Assembly: GCA_015832175.1 (NCBI GenBank)
Contig: WJXW01000003.1
Coordinates: 1,984,001-2,048,000, forward strand
Reading direction: 5' to 3'
DNA from: Paraphaeosphaeria minitans
Taxonomy: Eukaryota > Ascomycota > Dothideomycetes > Pleosporales > Didymosphaeriaceae
Length of the DNA: 64,000 bases
Part shown: piece by piece, positions 21,343-31,004 of the stretch
How positions within the stretch are numbered: position 1 is the first letter of the stretch
How the letters are laid out: every line of letters begins with the position of its first letter
Program-made: the position numbers and the translations under genes
Notes under the pieces: model-generated
Database searches by the model: none
The model's input: the letters and a program-made list of their open reading frames with translations, nothing else
Told to the model about the DNA's origin: nothing

Positions 21343-22050
21343 TTATTTCAAACGCCAGTGTCCATTTAGCAGAGCGGCGCAAGGCTTGGGAGTCTCGAAA
21401 ACCTTCGCTGGGTCGTGATAGAACCGGCAATCGTCTCCGTTCCTACACGTACCCAAAGGCCAGAAGGAACAGTCTTTAGCACGCAAGGTCTTCGAACCCG
21501 ACGGCTCTGCGTAGGCAAAGAGTTCGGGCGCATTAGCAAGCGCGTCCACCTTGTCCTTCTTGCGCCCAGTGCGGAAAGCCTCCTGATATTCCCGCCACTC
21601 GGCGTGAAGCGGATGCTTAGGATCCCAAGCAGACTCACCTATAAGGTCGTACGGCATTCTAGGAGGCGCATCATCTTCGTCCTGCTTGCGCAAAGCCTCC
21701 TGATGCATCAGCCAATCTGCATGAAACGGATTCTCAGGGTCCGCAGCATTGTAGACTGAATCCTCCTTCATGAGTTGATCGGCCCAATGTTTGAACACGG
21801 CTCCAATGGACTGGAAGGTCTTCTTTCCAAGTTGGCTAACGTAGTATGGACAAGTGGTCATGTCGTCGGGCCGCGATGCCTCTGGCGCATTGTTGTTGTT
21901 CGGATCGACAGCCTCGTGAAGGTTCTCCACAGTAGTCGCGATAGTACTCTGCGGTGTATCAACCATCATAGAGTCCTTGCGGGCGTGGGTAAGCGCAGTC
22001 TGATCTTTCTTTCTTGCGGTCTTGACACGGCGGTTTTTAGCTGAAGGCAT
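21343..22050 (-). CDS. CCCH zinc-finger protein, 235 aa
   Basis: Contains one CCCH finger near the C-terminus, CSFWPLGTCRNGDDCRFYH, with C-x7-C-x5-C-x3-H spacing (about residues 198-216). CCCH fingers usually bind single-stranded RNA. The N-terminus is basic (SAKNRRVKTARKK), suggesting nuclear entry or nucleic-acid contact. Two related segments in the middle, PENPFHADWLMHQEALRK and PKHPLHAEWREYQEAFR, look like an internal duplication of about 18 residues. Single exon, start at the ATG at 22050. Specific role unknown. It is transcribed divergently from CTF8, 656 bp away. Confidence 0.82.
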   Translation of the reverse strand: MPSAKNRRVKTARKKDQTALTHARKDSMMVDTPQSTIATTVENLHEAVDPNNNNAPEASRPDDMTTCPYYVSQLGKKTFQSIGAVFKHWADQLMKEDSVYNAADPENPFHADWLMHQEALRKQDEDDAPPRMPYDLIGESAWDPKHPLHAEWREYQEAFRTGRKKDKVDALANAPELFAYAEPSGSKTLRAKDCSFWPLGTCRNGDDCRFYHDPAKVFETPKPCAALLNGHWRLK

Positions 22051-22706
22051 CCTTACTGGAGTTGTAGCGTGGAAACGGTTAAAGTGTTGGGTTGAATCAC
22101 TCGCTCGACGCTTTGAAGCCGAGAATTGCAGAAATATGGTCTCGAAGGAACCTGTATCTTTGCGTACATATGGCTGGGCTCGCGTGGCATTCTCTTATAT
22201 CGTAGAGGGTGATGTGAAGTCACACTGTGAACGTGGCACACAGGGTGAGTATAATATTGAAAGGGAACAGCGTGGCGAGAACAACGTCGAGAGCACGAAC
22301 ATTGCGAGCAGGTAGAAGCCAAGAAGCTGGTACTAGAAGTTAAAGCCTGCGTTCCACGTTCAGTCGAAGTACTGATGTACCTCCTGGGACGATCCCTCTG
22401 TCGGATAGGGAGGGCCTTTCCCAGTTCCGGGGAGCTATTCAATTTGTGCATCATTCAAGGAACGGCCAAGTATCTTAGGAAGCCGTCCATGAAGCGATCG
22501 ACACATGGGACTACGATATCCTTGAACCTGGGGAGGACGATGTCGAAGGAGGTGTGAACCCGCGACGCGCGCACGGACTGGAACACTTCGCGCTCGTGCG
22601 TGCCCCACCAAAATTCGCCTGCACCTGCACCTGCACCAGCCCATTCACTGCGATTGACACTGTTGCTGTCCCAATCTCGATCCATCGTCTCGACAGGTTT
22701 GGTGCT
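22051..22706. promoter_or_regulatory. Shared divergent upstream region, CCCH gene and CTF8
   Basis: Bidirectional intergenic space of 656 bp. A short GCACCT/CACCTG repeat occurs at about 22618-22638. I cannot assign individual factor sites. Confidence 0.4.
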
Positions 22707-23174
22707 ATGCCGACCATCCCCCTCCACCAGCGGCCTCTCGCACCTTCCTCCTCCGCCCAGGACTCCAACCCGCTTCCGCCGCTTCTTCGCACACCCTCGG
22801 GCCTTGCGCTCCTGGAGCTTCAAGGCGACATTCGATTCCCGCCAGCGGCCGCGCAGGCCAGCACACAAGTTGGCAAGCTCATGTTCCCACTATACAACCC
22901 CGATCTCAATGGTGAAGACGACACAAAGTGGATGAAGAAGGTGTACCTGTACGTGGGCAAGAACCAGAGGATGGCCGGCGAGGTGAAGAAGCTGGGCAAG
23001 CCCTTTGCGGTGATCAGGAAGAAGGAGTCTGCAGACAGTGAGGATGTGGTTATGGGCGGCGCCGAAGCGGCAAGTACAGGCGAAGAGCTCGAGATTGTCG
23101 AGATTGTCAAGTACAAAATCCTGTTCGCAACCCGGCCCGAGCCCGTCGGCGGTGGAGTTGAAGAGACGGTATGA
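22707..23174 (+). CDS. CTF8: Ctf8, alternative replication factor C subunit, 155 aa
   Basis: Small subunit of the Ctf18-Dcc1-Ctf8 clamp loader, which loads PCNA and supports sister-chromatid cohesion. The family pattern is clear: LLRTPSGLALLELQGDI near the start, VGKLMFPLY, then KKVYLYVGKNQRMAGEVKKLGKPFAVI and the closing EIVEIVKYKILFATRPEP. The length agrees with fungal members. The frame is open to 22554, but the ATG at 22707 (MPTIPLHQRP) gives a protein of family size, and the upstream residues look untranslated. A short acidic insert (SADSEDVVMGGAEAAS) separates the last two conserved blocks. Nuclear. Confidence 0.9.
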   Translation: MPTIPLHQRPLAPSSSAQDSNPLPPLLRTPSGLALLELQGDIRFPPAAAQASTQVGKLMFPLYNPDLNGEDDTKWMKKVYLYVGKNQRMAGEVKKLGKPFAVIRKKESADSEDVVMGGAEAASTGEELEIVEIVKYKILFATRPEPVGGGVEETV

Positions 23175-23658
23175 GCGCCTACCATACGTTTCCACAAACG
23201 CGCTATCGTCTGCAAATCAACACCAATCGAGGTACCAGGGACTATCCTGTTGATCACCACGGCCGCCAACCATACGACCGTCGGCCTAATATCTTCCTCG
23301 CATGTCGCTTATAGGACCTGCAATACCACGCGCACCCAAGCACTACACTAGAGCATGGTTTAGTAACCTTGTTTGGATTAAGCGTCGACAGCTTCTGGTT
23401 GACGTCGACTATGGCATCTATTCCGGTACAGCACAGGCTCGCTCCATATCCTGGTCGTTAATCTACCTGGATTCTACCGGCTGCCACGGTCCGACGGTAT
23501 TGACATTGAGAGCTTTAGATGGGCAACATCACATGCACACACTTCTGGCCACGGTGCTCGATGTACAAGATGTCGGAATCGCCCGGGACTACTGTAGCCT
23601 CCACTTTCTCGACTGTCGTCCACATTTTTAACTTTTCGGCCTACATTGTGCACCAGAA
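23175..23658. other. Intergenic, CTF8 to CBM1 gene
   Basis: An open frame at 23302-23631 has no family features or homologous look, and I do not call it. Nothing else seen. Confidence 0.5.
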
Positions 23659-24476
23659 ATGCATCACTTCATCGCAGCCGTACTGACGGCGTTTTGCGGT
23701 ACGGCCTCGGCCATCGTAGGAGACTGGCAGCAATGTACACGTTGTCCAATATAGACCTGAATCGTAGCTGACCATGGCAAAGGCGGAGGCACAAGCTACG
23801 CTGGAGACACACAATGCGCCACAGGGTCCGGTTGCGTTGTCATCAAGTCAGCACACATCTCGCCCTCCTGCCCGCTTGTCCTCTAAATTGTCCTAGTCCG
23901 TATTACTCGCAATGCCAGCCAGGCGCTGTGCCTGTCGATCCAGTCCCTGAAACCCCTACCACATCACAGGCTCCAGCCGCGACAGGCACACCTGCTGGTA
24001 CCGGTCCAGGAAAGACGCTCCAAAGCGGGTACTACTGGATTCGCGCCGTTGCAGCTCCCAACTACCATAAATACATACAGACCAAGCCACTCTATTCCAC
24101 TGGTTCCGCCCTCCTCGGCGACTACACGACAGCGGGTCAATTTCAGGTTCAAGATGGGCAGCTCGTGCAATTGGTCTCTGCTCCGGGCGAAGCCGTAAAG
24201 CTGCTTTATGCGACGGTGTCCAAGACACGGAGCATCAACAATGCGTCCCTTGCTGTCACTTTCACAGCCGAGAAGAACACGTATGGCACTTTCAAATTTG
24301 GAGGCGATGACTTGCAGTGGAGCGGCCCTGACGTGACGCGGCCGAATACAAGTGCGTGGTATGTGTGCACCGGACAGCAGATGTACATCAATCTCGGCAA
24401 CTATGCGTACCAGACGCCGAGTGGTTGCGCTGACCAGACGATTCACTACTACAATGACAAGACGGCGAACAACTAG
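23659..24476 (+). CDS. Secreted CBM1 (fungal cellulose-binding) protein, 239 aa, 3 exons
   Basis: Exons 23659-23734, 23783-23846 and 23897-24476, with 48- and 50-bp introns; the sum is 240 codons. A signal peptide (HHFIAAVLTAFCGTASA) leads directly into a family 1 carbohydrate-binding module rebuilt by the splicing: WQQCGG, GDTQCATGSGC and NPYYSQCQPG, which match the cysteine pattern and the aromatic cellulose-contact face of CBM1. A Pro/Thr/Ala linker follows (VPETPTTSQAPAATGTPAG), then a C-terminal domain of about 160 residues beginning YYWIRAVAAPNYHKYIQT. This domain has no catalytic motif that I recognise. Likely role: binding to plant cell wall. The splice sites are supported mainly by restoration of the CBM1 motif. 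Confidence 0.85.
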
Positions 24477-24824
24477 CTGGACGTGGAGGGCGGAGGGATG
24501 GGTTAGTCTCCCTAGGAAAACTGATATAAATCTCAATTTCCACAGCATAATACCATGTCACAGTAAGGGTGAATCGGCAGAGCGAATGAGAGAATGTAAC
24601 ATCGTCCGTGTGACGACAGAGCGGCAATGGTACCCCGAACATGCAACCTTATCAACATACCATTCATTGGCGCTATTTCAGAATCTGCATACTTTTGCGA
24701 CGACGTGTATGCATGAGTCGCACGGAAAGCTTAGGTGCTGCTGCCTAACAAACACCCACCGTTCGAGACGATTATAATACTGACAACATTGAAACTTCAA
24801 CTCGACCACTAAGCTATTCAAAAG
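24477..24824. other. Intergenic
   Basis: No gene or repeat seen. Confidence 0.5.
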
Positions 24825-25564
24825 ATGTCCTCCCCTACAGACAGCTCCGCACCACTTCTTGTTCTCCCTCAAGCCATAGATATCCCACCCCTCACTTCGG
24901 TCGCCCGCAACACAGCCTTCAACTACTTCGGCCCCATCTCATTCTCCCCTCATCTCTTGCGCACACTTCCTCCTTTCACACACTGACGTCACTGATGAAA
25001 CATCACTCGCCACTACCCTACAAGCCTTCCTGCACGCCTCGCACACCGACTGCGTAGGCACCGCCGACGAAAAAGTCATGCGCTTGGTTCACAATCCGTC
25101 TGACAAAACCGCACAGCGGCTTCGAAGTCCCCCGCTGGCACCGCGACGGCCGTATGTACGCGTACGACGAGGGGCGCGAGGCTCTGGCGAGGAGTAAATA
25201 CGCGCTTGCGCTGTTGGGACCCACGACGCTGGTGCTTCCTGTGGGAGATGAGGTGTTTGCGATAATGGCACAGGGCGTGAAAGAGTGTCTTTGGTGGCGG
25301 GCTGAAGAGGGGGTAGAGAGTACGAAAGAAGAGCGGGATGGGGCGCATGAGGCTTTGCGTTTGTGGCTTGCTAGGAGACTTGAGGATGTAGAGCCTGGGC
25401 AGATAGTGAGGTTCAGTTGGGGAAGAGAAGATAGTCCGGTGCATTCTGAGCCGAGGATGGTGACGGATAGGGTACTCATGACGGTGTTGTTTGGGAGTGA
25501 GAGGGAGTTGAGGAGTATGTGTAAGATCAGGGAGGTGAGGTTCGCGGAGTTTGATGAGGTCTAG
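24825..25564 (+). pseudogene. Unknown fungal protein gene with two +1 frameshifts
   Basis: Three frames join into one coherent protein of about 245 residues. Frame 1 starts at the ATG at 24825 (MSSPTDSSAPLLVLPQ) and runs to LRTLPPFTH before a TGA at about 24985. Frame 2 continues with DVTDETSLATTLQAFLHASH and GTADEK. Frame 3 resumes at AWFTIRLTKPHSGF, then PRWHRDGRMYAYDEG and onward to the stop at 25564. Each switch is one extra base; the second fits one extra A in the GAAAAAG run near 25070. No intron of plausible length explains either switch. The family is a conserved fungal unknown; I cannot give a function. Pseudogene, or an intact gene with two sequence errors. Confidence 0.65.
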
Positions 25565-26104
25565 GAAAGAGCGACCCAAAGCTCAACAACGCGCCGCTCC
25601 TCTAAAGCTTCCTCCTTGGGCCTACCAAGTCCAGCAAGCCCATGGTTCAGAAAGAAATGGCATGAACCAGATTGATGACGTCAAGGAGTCTAGTCACGAG
25701 TAGGTTTGGAAAGTTCAGAAGGATAATAGTACCGATACGCAATCTAGTCACGAGTAGGTTCGGAGAGTTCAAAAACAAGTCTAAGTTGTTTTGACTGAAG
25801 CTGCACCACACAGCTGTGAGTCTGTTGGAGGTGAGGATACTTAGATCTCGATTACAAAATGTCGGTTAAGCATATGAAGTCAGACATTAGCTCAGATAGT
25901 CGCAGTTTTCTTTTCAGCAGAGCTACATGGCCGCAGAATTGAGCATCAGTCGTACATATGTTTACGGAACTGTGTAATTGTGTTGGAAATGAGAAAAACT
26001 TGACATATGCAGCATCTCTGGTGCGTAAATGTGATGAGCAAACCAGGTAATACATTCTAGATCGGACCAAAAGATTCCTTTGCAACTATTCCGCTACTTC
26101 GAAA
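25565..26104. other. Intergenic with short direct repeat
   Basis: Holds a 29-bp direct repeat (25689-25717 and 25743-25771, beginning TCTAGTCACGAGTAGGTT) with 25 bp between the copies. No gene seen. Confidence 0.6.
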
Positions 26105-26641
26105 TTACTCTGCCTGCTTAAAAATTCCGTTTCCTCCAAGGAAGGTCTGCTTCAACTTCCTGCCCAAGCTCTTGATTGATGCGAGCGAACTAACCGAGTT
26201 TGCGCGGGTGCGAGAGCTCACCTCATTCTCGTGAAGTTGCTCTGGTGGGAGGAAACTATCAAATGTGGCGCTACCCCCCCGTTGCGGTTGCTCACGAGGT
26301 TGATTGACCACGTTGTGAGTTATGGAGGACGAAGAGCCCTGTGGGAGTGGCTTGCGCTTGATCTGCATGCCACTCACAGTTGGGATGCGACTCGCAGTCT
26401 TCTCAGAGGCCTCCATATACTCAATGTTCGCCAAAGTTTGTGCCGCGAGGGTAGACGCGTGCGCCTCTTCGTAAGGCGTAGGCTCGTCGGCGTGATCCTG
26501 GCCGTTCTCCCACGTGCCCATACCCTCTGCGATTGTGTTCACCTGCACCTTCATAGCGAACTTGACGATCTTCTTTGAGTCCGCCTGGATGCCTTGAAGC
26601 AAGGCAGCCTTCAACGCCGACTTTGCTGGCATCTTGTTCAT
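26105..26641 (-). CDS. Unknown small protein, 178 aa
   Basis: Not recognised. The frame is open to 26785, but the part before MNKMPAKSALK contains no plausible coding signal, so the ATG at 26641 is chosen; a second in-frame methionine lies three codons on. The N-terminal half is helical and charged (KSALKAALLQGIQADSKK, then YEEAHASTLAAQTLANIEYMEASEK). The rest is polar with Gln/Pro/Ser (PREQPQRGG) and a basic amphipathic end (SIKSLGRKLKQTFLGG). No signal peptide or membrane segment. Single exon. Real but lineage-restricted is my best reading. Confidence 0.55.
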   Translation of the reverse strand: MNKMPAKSALKAALLQGIQADSKKIVKFAMKVQVNTIAEGMGTWENGQDHADEPTPYEEAHASTLAAQTLANIEYMEASEKTASRIPTVSGMQIKRKPLPQGSSSSITHNVVNQPREQPQRGGSATFDSFLPPEQLHENEVSSRTRANSVSSLASIKSLGRKLKQTFLGGNGIFKQAE

Positions 26642-27630
26642 ATTTATTGTATGAAGATATGTAAGGGACAACACAGTCGAGGTTCGGATTTTATCTTTGG
26701 TTGGGTTCTTGGGTTGCGTTATGAAGCTTGTCCGAATGACACAGATACTACATAGATATAATATAGGGATAGTTCCTATGCACAATGCCTTCGTATGTTT
26801 GCATAGTAGAGGGCATATCGTATAGACAATACATAATGCGATAGCACTGATTATCTAGGTCTCTGCATAGTAGTAGCGCTATTCGTGAGCCCGCACCACC
26901 GTGTACCTATGTTACTAGGAGATAAATTCAACTGAGATCCATTGGGAAAGAAACATAAGTGTAGCTAATAATTTACGTCTTTGGCGGGGTTTTCGGCCAA
27001 CGTTCCTTGAACGCCTCGCGAACCAGCGCGACTCGTTCCCGGCGAGAGACCCTCATCATCAAGATCAATCGACACAAGATCGATGTCCTTCATCGTCGCT
27101 TCATCCTGTATATATCTCGATGTATGCTTCCTCTCGCTGATTAATGCAATGTTATATGGAGGAAAATACTCGAAGCGAGACGCCTCGTCCGGGTCAGCTG
27201 TGGTCCTACCTGAGCGATCATCCTAGGGCGCACTCATCCTGAAACTCATTGGTGAGACGACGATTTCGTGCGGTCATTTGGCTGTTCCACCTGGAAAAGA
27301 GAGCACGGGCATAACTGGACGGCTTCGTTGGCCCCTTCTGTTAATGATCAGGGAGAATTGCTTCAGTAATCCTCTTAACGTTCTGCCGTGTCCCAGCAGC
27401 CATCAATTTTTGGGATCTCGTGCTCTTTCTTCAAGGTAATCTTTATTTGCGGCATGAAACATAGCAAACAACACACAACATCGTGAGAGTATTAGAGAGC
27501 ACTAGACAGCATCCGAGAATATTAGAGAACATTAAAGGCATGTACAATACCGAGAATAAAATGCCGGAACCTCTTTTATTTTGAGACATGCAGGAAACAA
27601 TGTATATTAGGTGTCTCGATGTCGTTTCTT
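26642..27630. other. Intergenic
   Basis: About 1 kb without a gene. Short repeats of the type AGAGAACATT/AGAGAGCACTAGA appear at about 27486-27535. The remainder is featureless to my reading. Confidence 0.5.
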
Positions 27631-28235
27631 TTAGATCTTAGGCTGACCTTTGCCTTCTCTCGCTATAATGCGGGGAATCTCTTCTGCAAGAGAAGACCGC
27701 GACGGCTCCAATTGAGCAGTGACTCAGCTCTCGAAGAGGTTACTACAGCGTTCGTGCCCCACAATATGGATACTTGAGCGGAAAGCTCATCAGCTTCCTT
27801 TGCATCGATAACCTTGTGAACAGAGCCTTTTGGGATGAGACCTTCTCTATGACCTTCATCCGCTATCTTTGCTGAGAGCTCTGTTTAAGTCTCAATGGCG
27901 CTCAGCAATAGTCGAATCAGAAGGAAGGTTTGCTTACCATATTGCCATGCTTTGTGAAGTATATCCCATATTTCGCCCAAAGCCCGTCGTCGGGGTTTCC
28001 CGCAGCAGCTGCATCCACTAGCGCCGTGACCAGGTCACTGAGGTCGTTCGTGTATATATTACTCCAACTGTTCTTGCCTTCGCCCAACCCGAACCCTATG
28101 TTCAACTTCAATGTCGCTCATGCCATTTCTGGCGCTTGTACGTGTACATATGAGTACATTATGAATTCCGTGGGTGGTTTAAGTAAACTTACGCTGCGAG
28201 TGTGCGAAGGCCCCCTGGGTAGTCTTGACTCTTTC
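27631..28235 (-). pseudogene. NAD-dependent epimerase/dehydratase relic, 3' part only
   Basis: The C-terminal half of an extended SDR is legible on the minus strand. GLGEGKNSWSNIYTNDLSDL (about 28100-28040) is the substrate-side motif usually written GEGKNxWSNVHIDDL. LWAKYGIYF follows, then an apparent intron, GLIPKGSVHKV, SILWGTNAVVTSSRAESLLNW, and after a one-base frame change SLAEEIPRIIAREG to a stop at 27631. A TGA interrupts APEMA-ATLKLN at about 28117 where an Arg CGA or Gln CAA would be expected. The Rossmann half (GxxGxxG) is not found upstream. So the copy has a nonsense codon, a frameshift and a missing N-terminus. Confidence 0.65.
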
Positions 28236-28705
28236 TAACAAGTGTCAATGAGAGAGACCGCATTGATCCACCGGACTGGAATCCGTACGAGACTCGTGCA
28301 AGCACCGATTCCTTTGGTCCGAACTGCCACTCAGTCTTATCTTAACAGAGGTGAAAAGAAGATAAATAGCGGTAATGCACGGATCGAGTCGTGATAGACT
28401 TAATTTTTGATGTCGATAACGTAAAGTATTGGAAGACATATGGCTAATATAACCTATGAAGAAGAAGCGCCGATGTTTCAGACTCAAAATGATCCGACGA
28501 GACAATCGCTCAAAGCATGATGCACGCATCGCCGTAGAACGCTTGGACATCGTGACAATCTTGAGGATGAGACCTGAACCACGCTCGAGAAGAAAACAAA
28601 CGTACCAAACAGGTCATCAGATATTCATATAACCGTTATACGGAGCATAGCATAGCGCTCGTTTTCAATCCTTTTTCTAACGCATAGGAAAGCGCAGCGA
28701 GCACG
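28236..28705. other. Intergenic
   Basis: Where the N-terminal half of the epimerase relic should be. I searched the minus-strand frames for a GxxGxxG loop and saw none. Confidence 0.45.
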
Positions 28706-29794
28706 CTATGCCGCTGGCTTCCTTTCCAATTTCCTCGGCTTCTTCTTCTGGGGTGCTGGATCCGTGCTGGACTTCGCGGTACTATCCAATTTCCGGGGCT
28801 TCTTCTTTTCTGTGGCCGATGCCGCCGGCTTCGGTTTGCTTGTTGCTGCTGACGGCTTGCTCGAAGGTTGTGACTTCATGGGCGGGTCACGCTTCTGCGA
28901 CTGGTTGGCTTGGGAGGGTGCTTTAGGCTTGGGGGCCTCCTTGGGTTTGGGAGCCTCTTTGAGCTTGGGGGCCTCTTTAGGCTTGGGCGCTTGTTTCGGT
29001 CCTGACGCTTGCTTGGGCTTGGATGGTGCCTTGCGTGCTGTATTTTGCTGAGTCTGCTGTTTCTGAGGCTGGCCTTTTGCATCGTCCTGCCCACCACCCC
29101 ACGAAGGCATGGATGGCATGTTGGGCATGTTGGGCATCGAAGGTATCCCGGGCATGGATGGCATCCAGCTTGTCATGTCTCTTGCGGATTGTGCCCAAGT
29201 TTCTGGCATCGCTCCACCGTCATCACACTGCATCTTTTCCAATTCCTCTTTAGTAGGCGCTTGCGTCTCTTTGGTCTGCGTGACCATTTTTTCCAGTGTT
29301 TTCTTTTGTGCTGGAGTAGACTTCCAGTTAGGAAAATCTCCAACGATACCTCTTACACCCTGTGAAGCCATCTGACCAAGGTCCCAGAACGGGCCATGCA
29401 TAGCTCCATAAACGGATCCGATGCCACCGCCGAGAAGTCCTGTCACTGCAGAAACTGTTCCGCCAACCAGCGCACCTGTCAACTTTCCAATCGTAGCGCC
29501 CGGTTGGACGCCTAAACCTGCACCGGCAGCGAGACCTTGGAAGGTACCTGAACGCGTGTATTTGGCTGCTTTGCCGAAGCTTTCAGCCTCGATCTCCTTG
29601 TTGATAGCTTTTGCAAGTATTTCTTCGCGGGCATCTGGATCTCCTGCAGCATTTGCAGCCTGTCTCAGCTCATAAGCCTTCTGCATTCCCTGAAGCGCCA
29701 TGGAGGCCGAAACGGCCGAGTTCTGTTTGACTTCATGTTCCGGGATAGGCTTTGGTTTTCCAGCACCGCTAGATTTCTTTGGTTGGGCTGACAT
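28706..29794 (-). CDS. Low-complexity glycine-zipper protein, 362 aa
   Basis: Function unknown. Architecture in order: a basic start (PKKSSGAGKPKP); a helical segment (residues about 25-75, MALQGMQKAYELRQAANAAG); a glycine-rich hydrophobic stretch (83-135, with GLAAGAGLGV and GALVGGTVSAVTGLLGGGIG) that resembles a membrane-inserting glycine zipper; a Met-Pro repeat (209-231, MPSMPGIPSMPNMPNMP); and a long basic tail of Lys-Pro-Ala repeats (PKEAPKLKEAPKPKEAP) ending with two near-identical KKKPRKL motifs, about 22 residues apart. No signal peptide. The basic tail could bind nucleic acid or acidic membrane surface. Single exon, start at the ATG at 29794 (MSAQPKKS). Divergent from RGP1. Confidence 0.75.
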   Translation of the reverse strand: MSAQPKKSSGAGKPKPIPEHEVKQNSAVSASMALQGMQKAYELRQAANAAGDPDAREEILAKAINKEIEAESFGKAAKYTRSGTFQGLAAGAGLGVQPGATIGKLTGALVGGTVSAVTGLLGGGIGSVYGAMHGPFWDLGQMASQGVRGIVGDFPNWKSTPAQKKTLEKMVTQTKETQAPTKEELEKMQCDDGGAMPETWAQSARDMTSWMPSMPGIPSMPNMPNMPSMPSWGGGQDDAKGQPQKQQTQQNTARKAPSKPKQASGPKQAPKPKEAPKLKEAPKPKEAPKPKAPSQANQSQKRDPPMKSQPSSKPSAATSKPKPAASATEKKKPRKLDSTAKSSTDPAPQKKKPRKLERKPAA

Positions 29795-31004
29795 TCTTGT
29801 GTTTTGTTGCTGTGAGTAAAGGTGAGCATTCGGACGGCGTCCAGATGTTTGGGTATATCAAAGAGGGAAACATTGATCGTCATGATCTGCATACGTCATT
29901 AGCGCGTCCATGGTGGCGCAGCTAAGGAAGTTAGGGCGCCACGACGTAAAGAAAGATGCAAGAAACAGGTTGGTGTCAATCGTCAGGCGCAGAGTGATGA
30001 GGGTCGGATGAAGAGGGCGAGCTGCCGATGAAGTTCTGTGGCAGATCATTGAAGGAGTTGGTGGACCATGGGTAGAGGTTCTGCGCTTGACTATCTCCGG
30101 ACTAGCTCCATCTCATCACATACCACATCGATCTACCTCATATTCACAAGAGCTCTCGAGAATGATTTTACTCTCATGATCTGGTATAGCAGTTGAGGTG
30201 GGACTGCAGAGCCAACATATGATTTGGAGCGGCAAGGTCAATATAACACAATCGGTCCGAATCGTGGGCCAAAGTGCACACAGTTGCCGTCACACCCATA
30301 CCCAGTTTGCCGATCTTCTTGTTGTCGAGGCGGAACGCCAAATCAGGGAGAATCGTATCATTATGAACGGGATCGAACGTCAGTGACGCTTCAAGTCGTT
30401 TACAAGACTGCGTATCCACTGGTTGAATTGAGTGGGAAAAAAGTCCTTTACAACACTGCGTATCCATTGGTCGAATTGAGTGAGAGCAGATGACGCGGCC
30501 GAGGCGTTGATCTGGAGGAAGGCAGCAACGATACATGTATTCCTGATACTAATTCATTGGATGGGCAACTCGATTCACATGGGTATGCAGCATTGGAGAC
30601 CTTCTTGGCAGGGGCCTGATAGAATACGATACGGACTCCGCCCATGTCGTAAATCACATGACTGCTTTTCGATAGGTATTAACTGGGCGCGTATTTCGGA
30701 GGTATTGATAATTGTACACTTGCACCTAACACAGGTACCGAGGATATGCCGAAGTGAAGTGCAGGCGAAAGTCGACCGTGTTCTGGACTAACCTTTATGC
30801 GGGGGCGGAAAACGGACTAACCGTGTTGCCGAGGCGTCATCGTCGTCGTCGACAACAGCGGAGCGAAGATGTATCGCGGGCTGTGAAGCTAATCCACTGC
30901 AGGTGTCTTCAGACCAGAGCCCGCCTGGAGCCATGTCGCTGGAGCATCACTCCCGATGAGCTGCCCGCGTTTTGCAGCCCGCGTCCCCAACCGCGCCCCC
31001 GACC
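29795..31004. other. Divergent intergenic region with local duplication
   Basis: Upstream space shared by the glycine-zipper gene and RGP1. An imperfect direct repeat of about 36 bp lies at 30399-30434 and 30447-30482 (core ACTGCGTATCCA). No gene seen. Confidence 0.5.
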
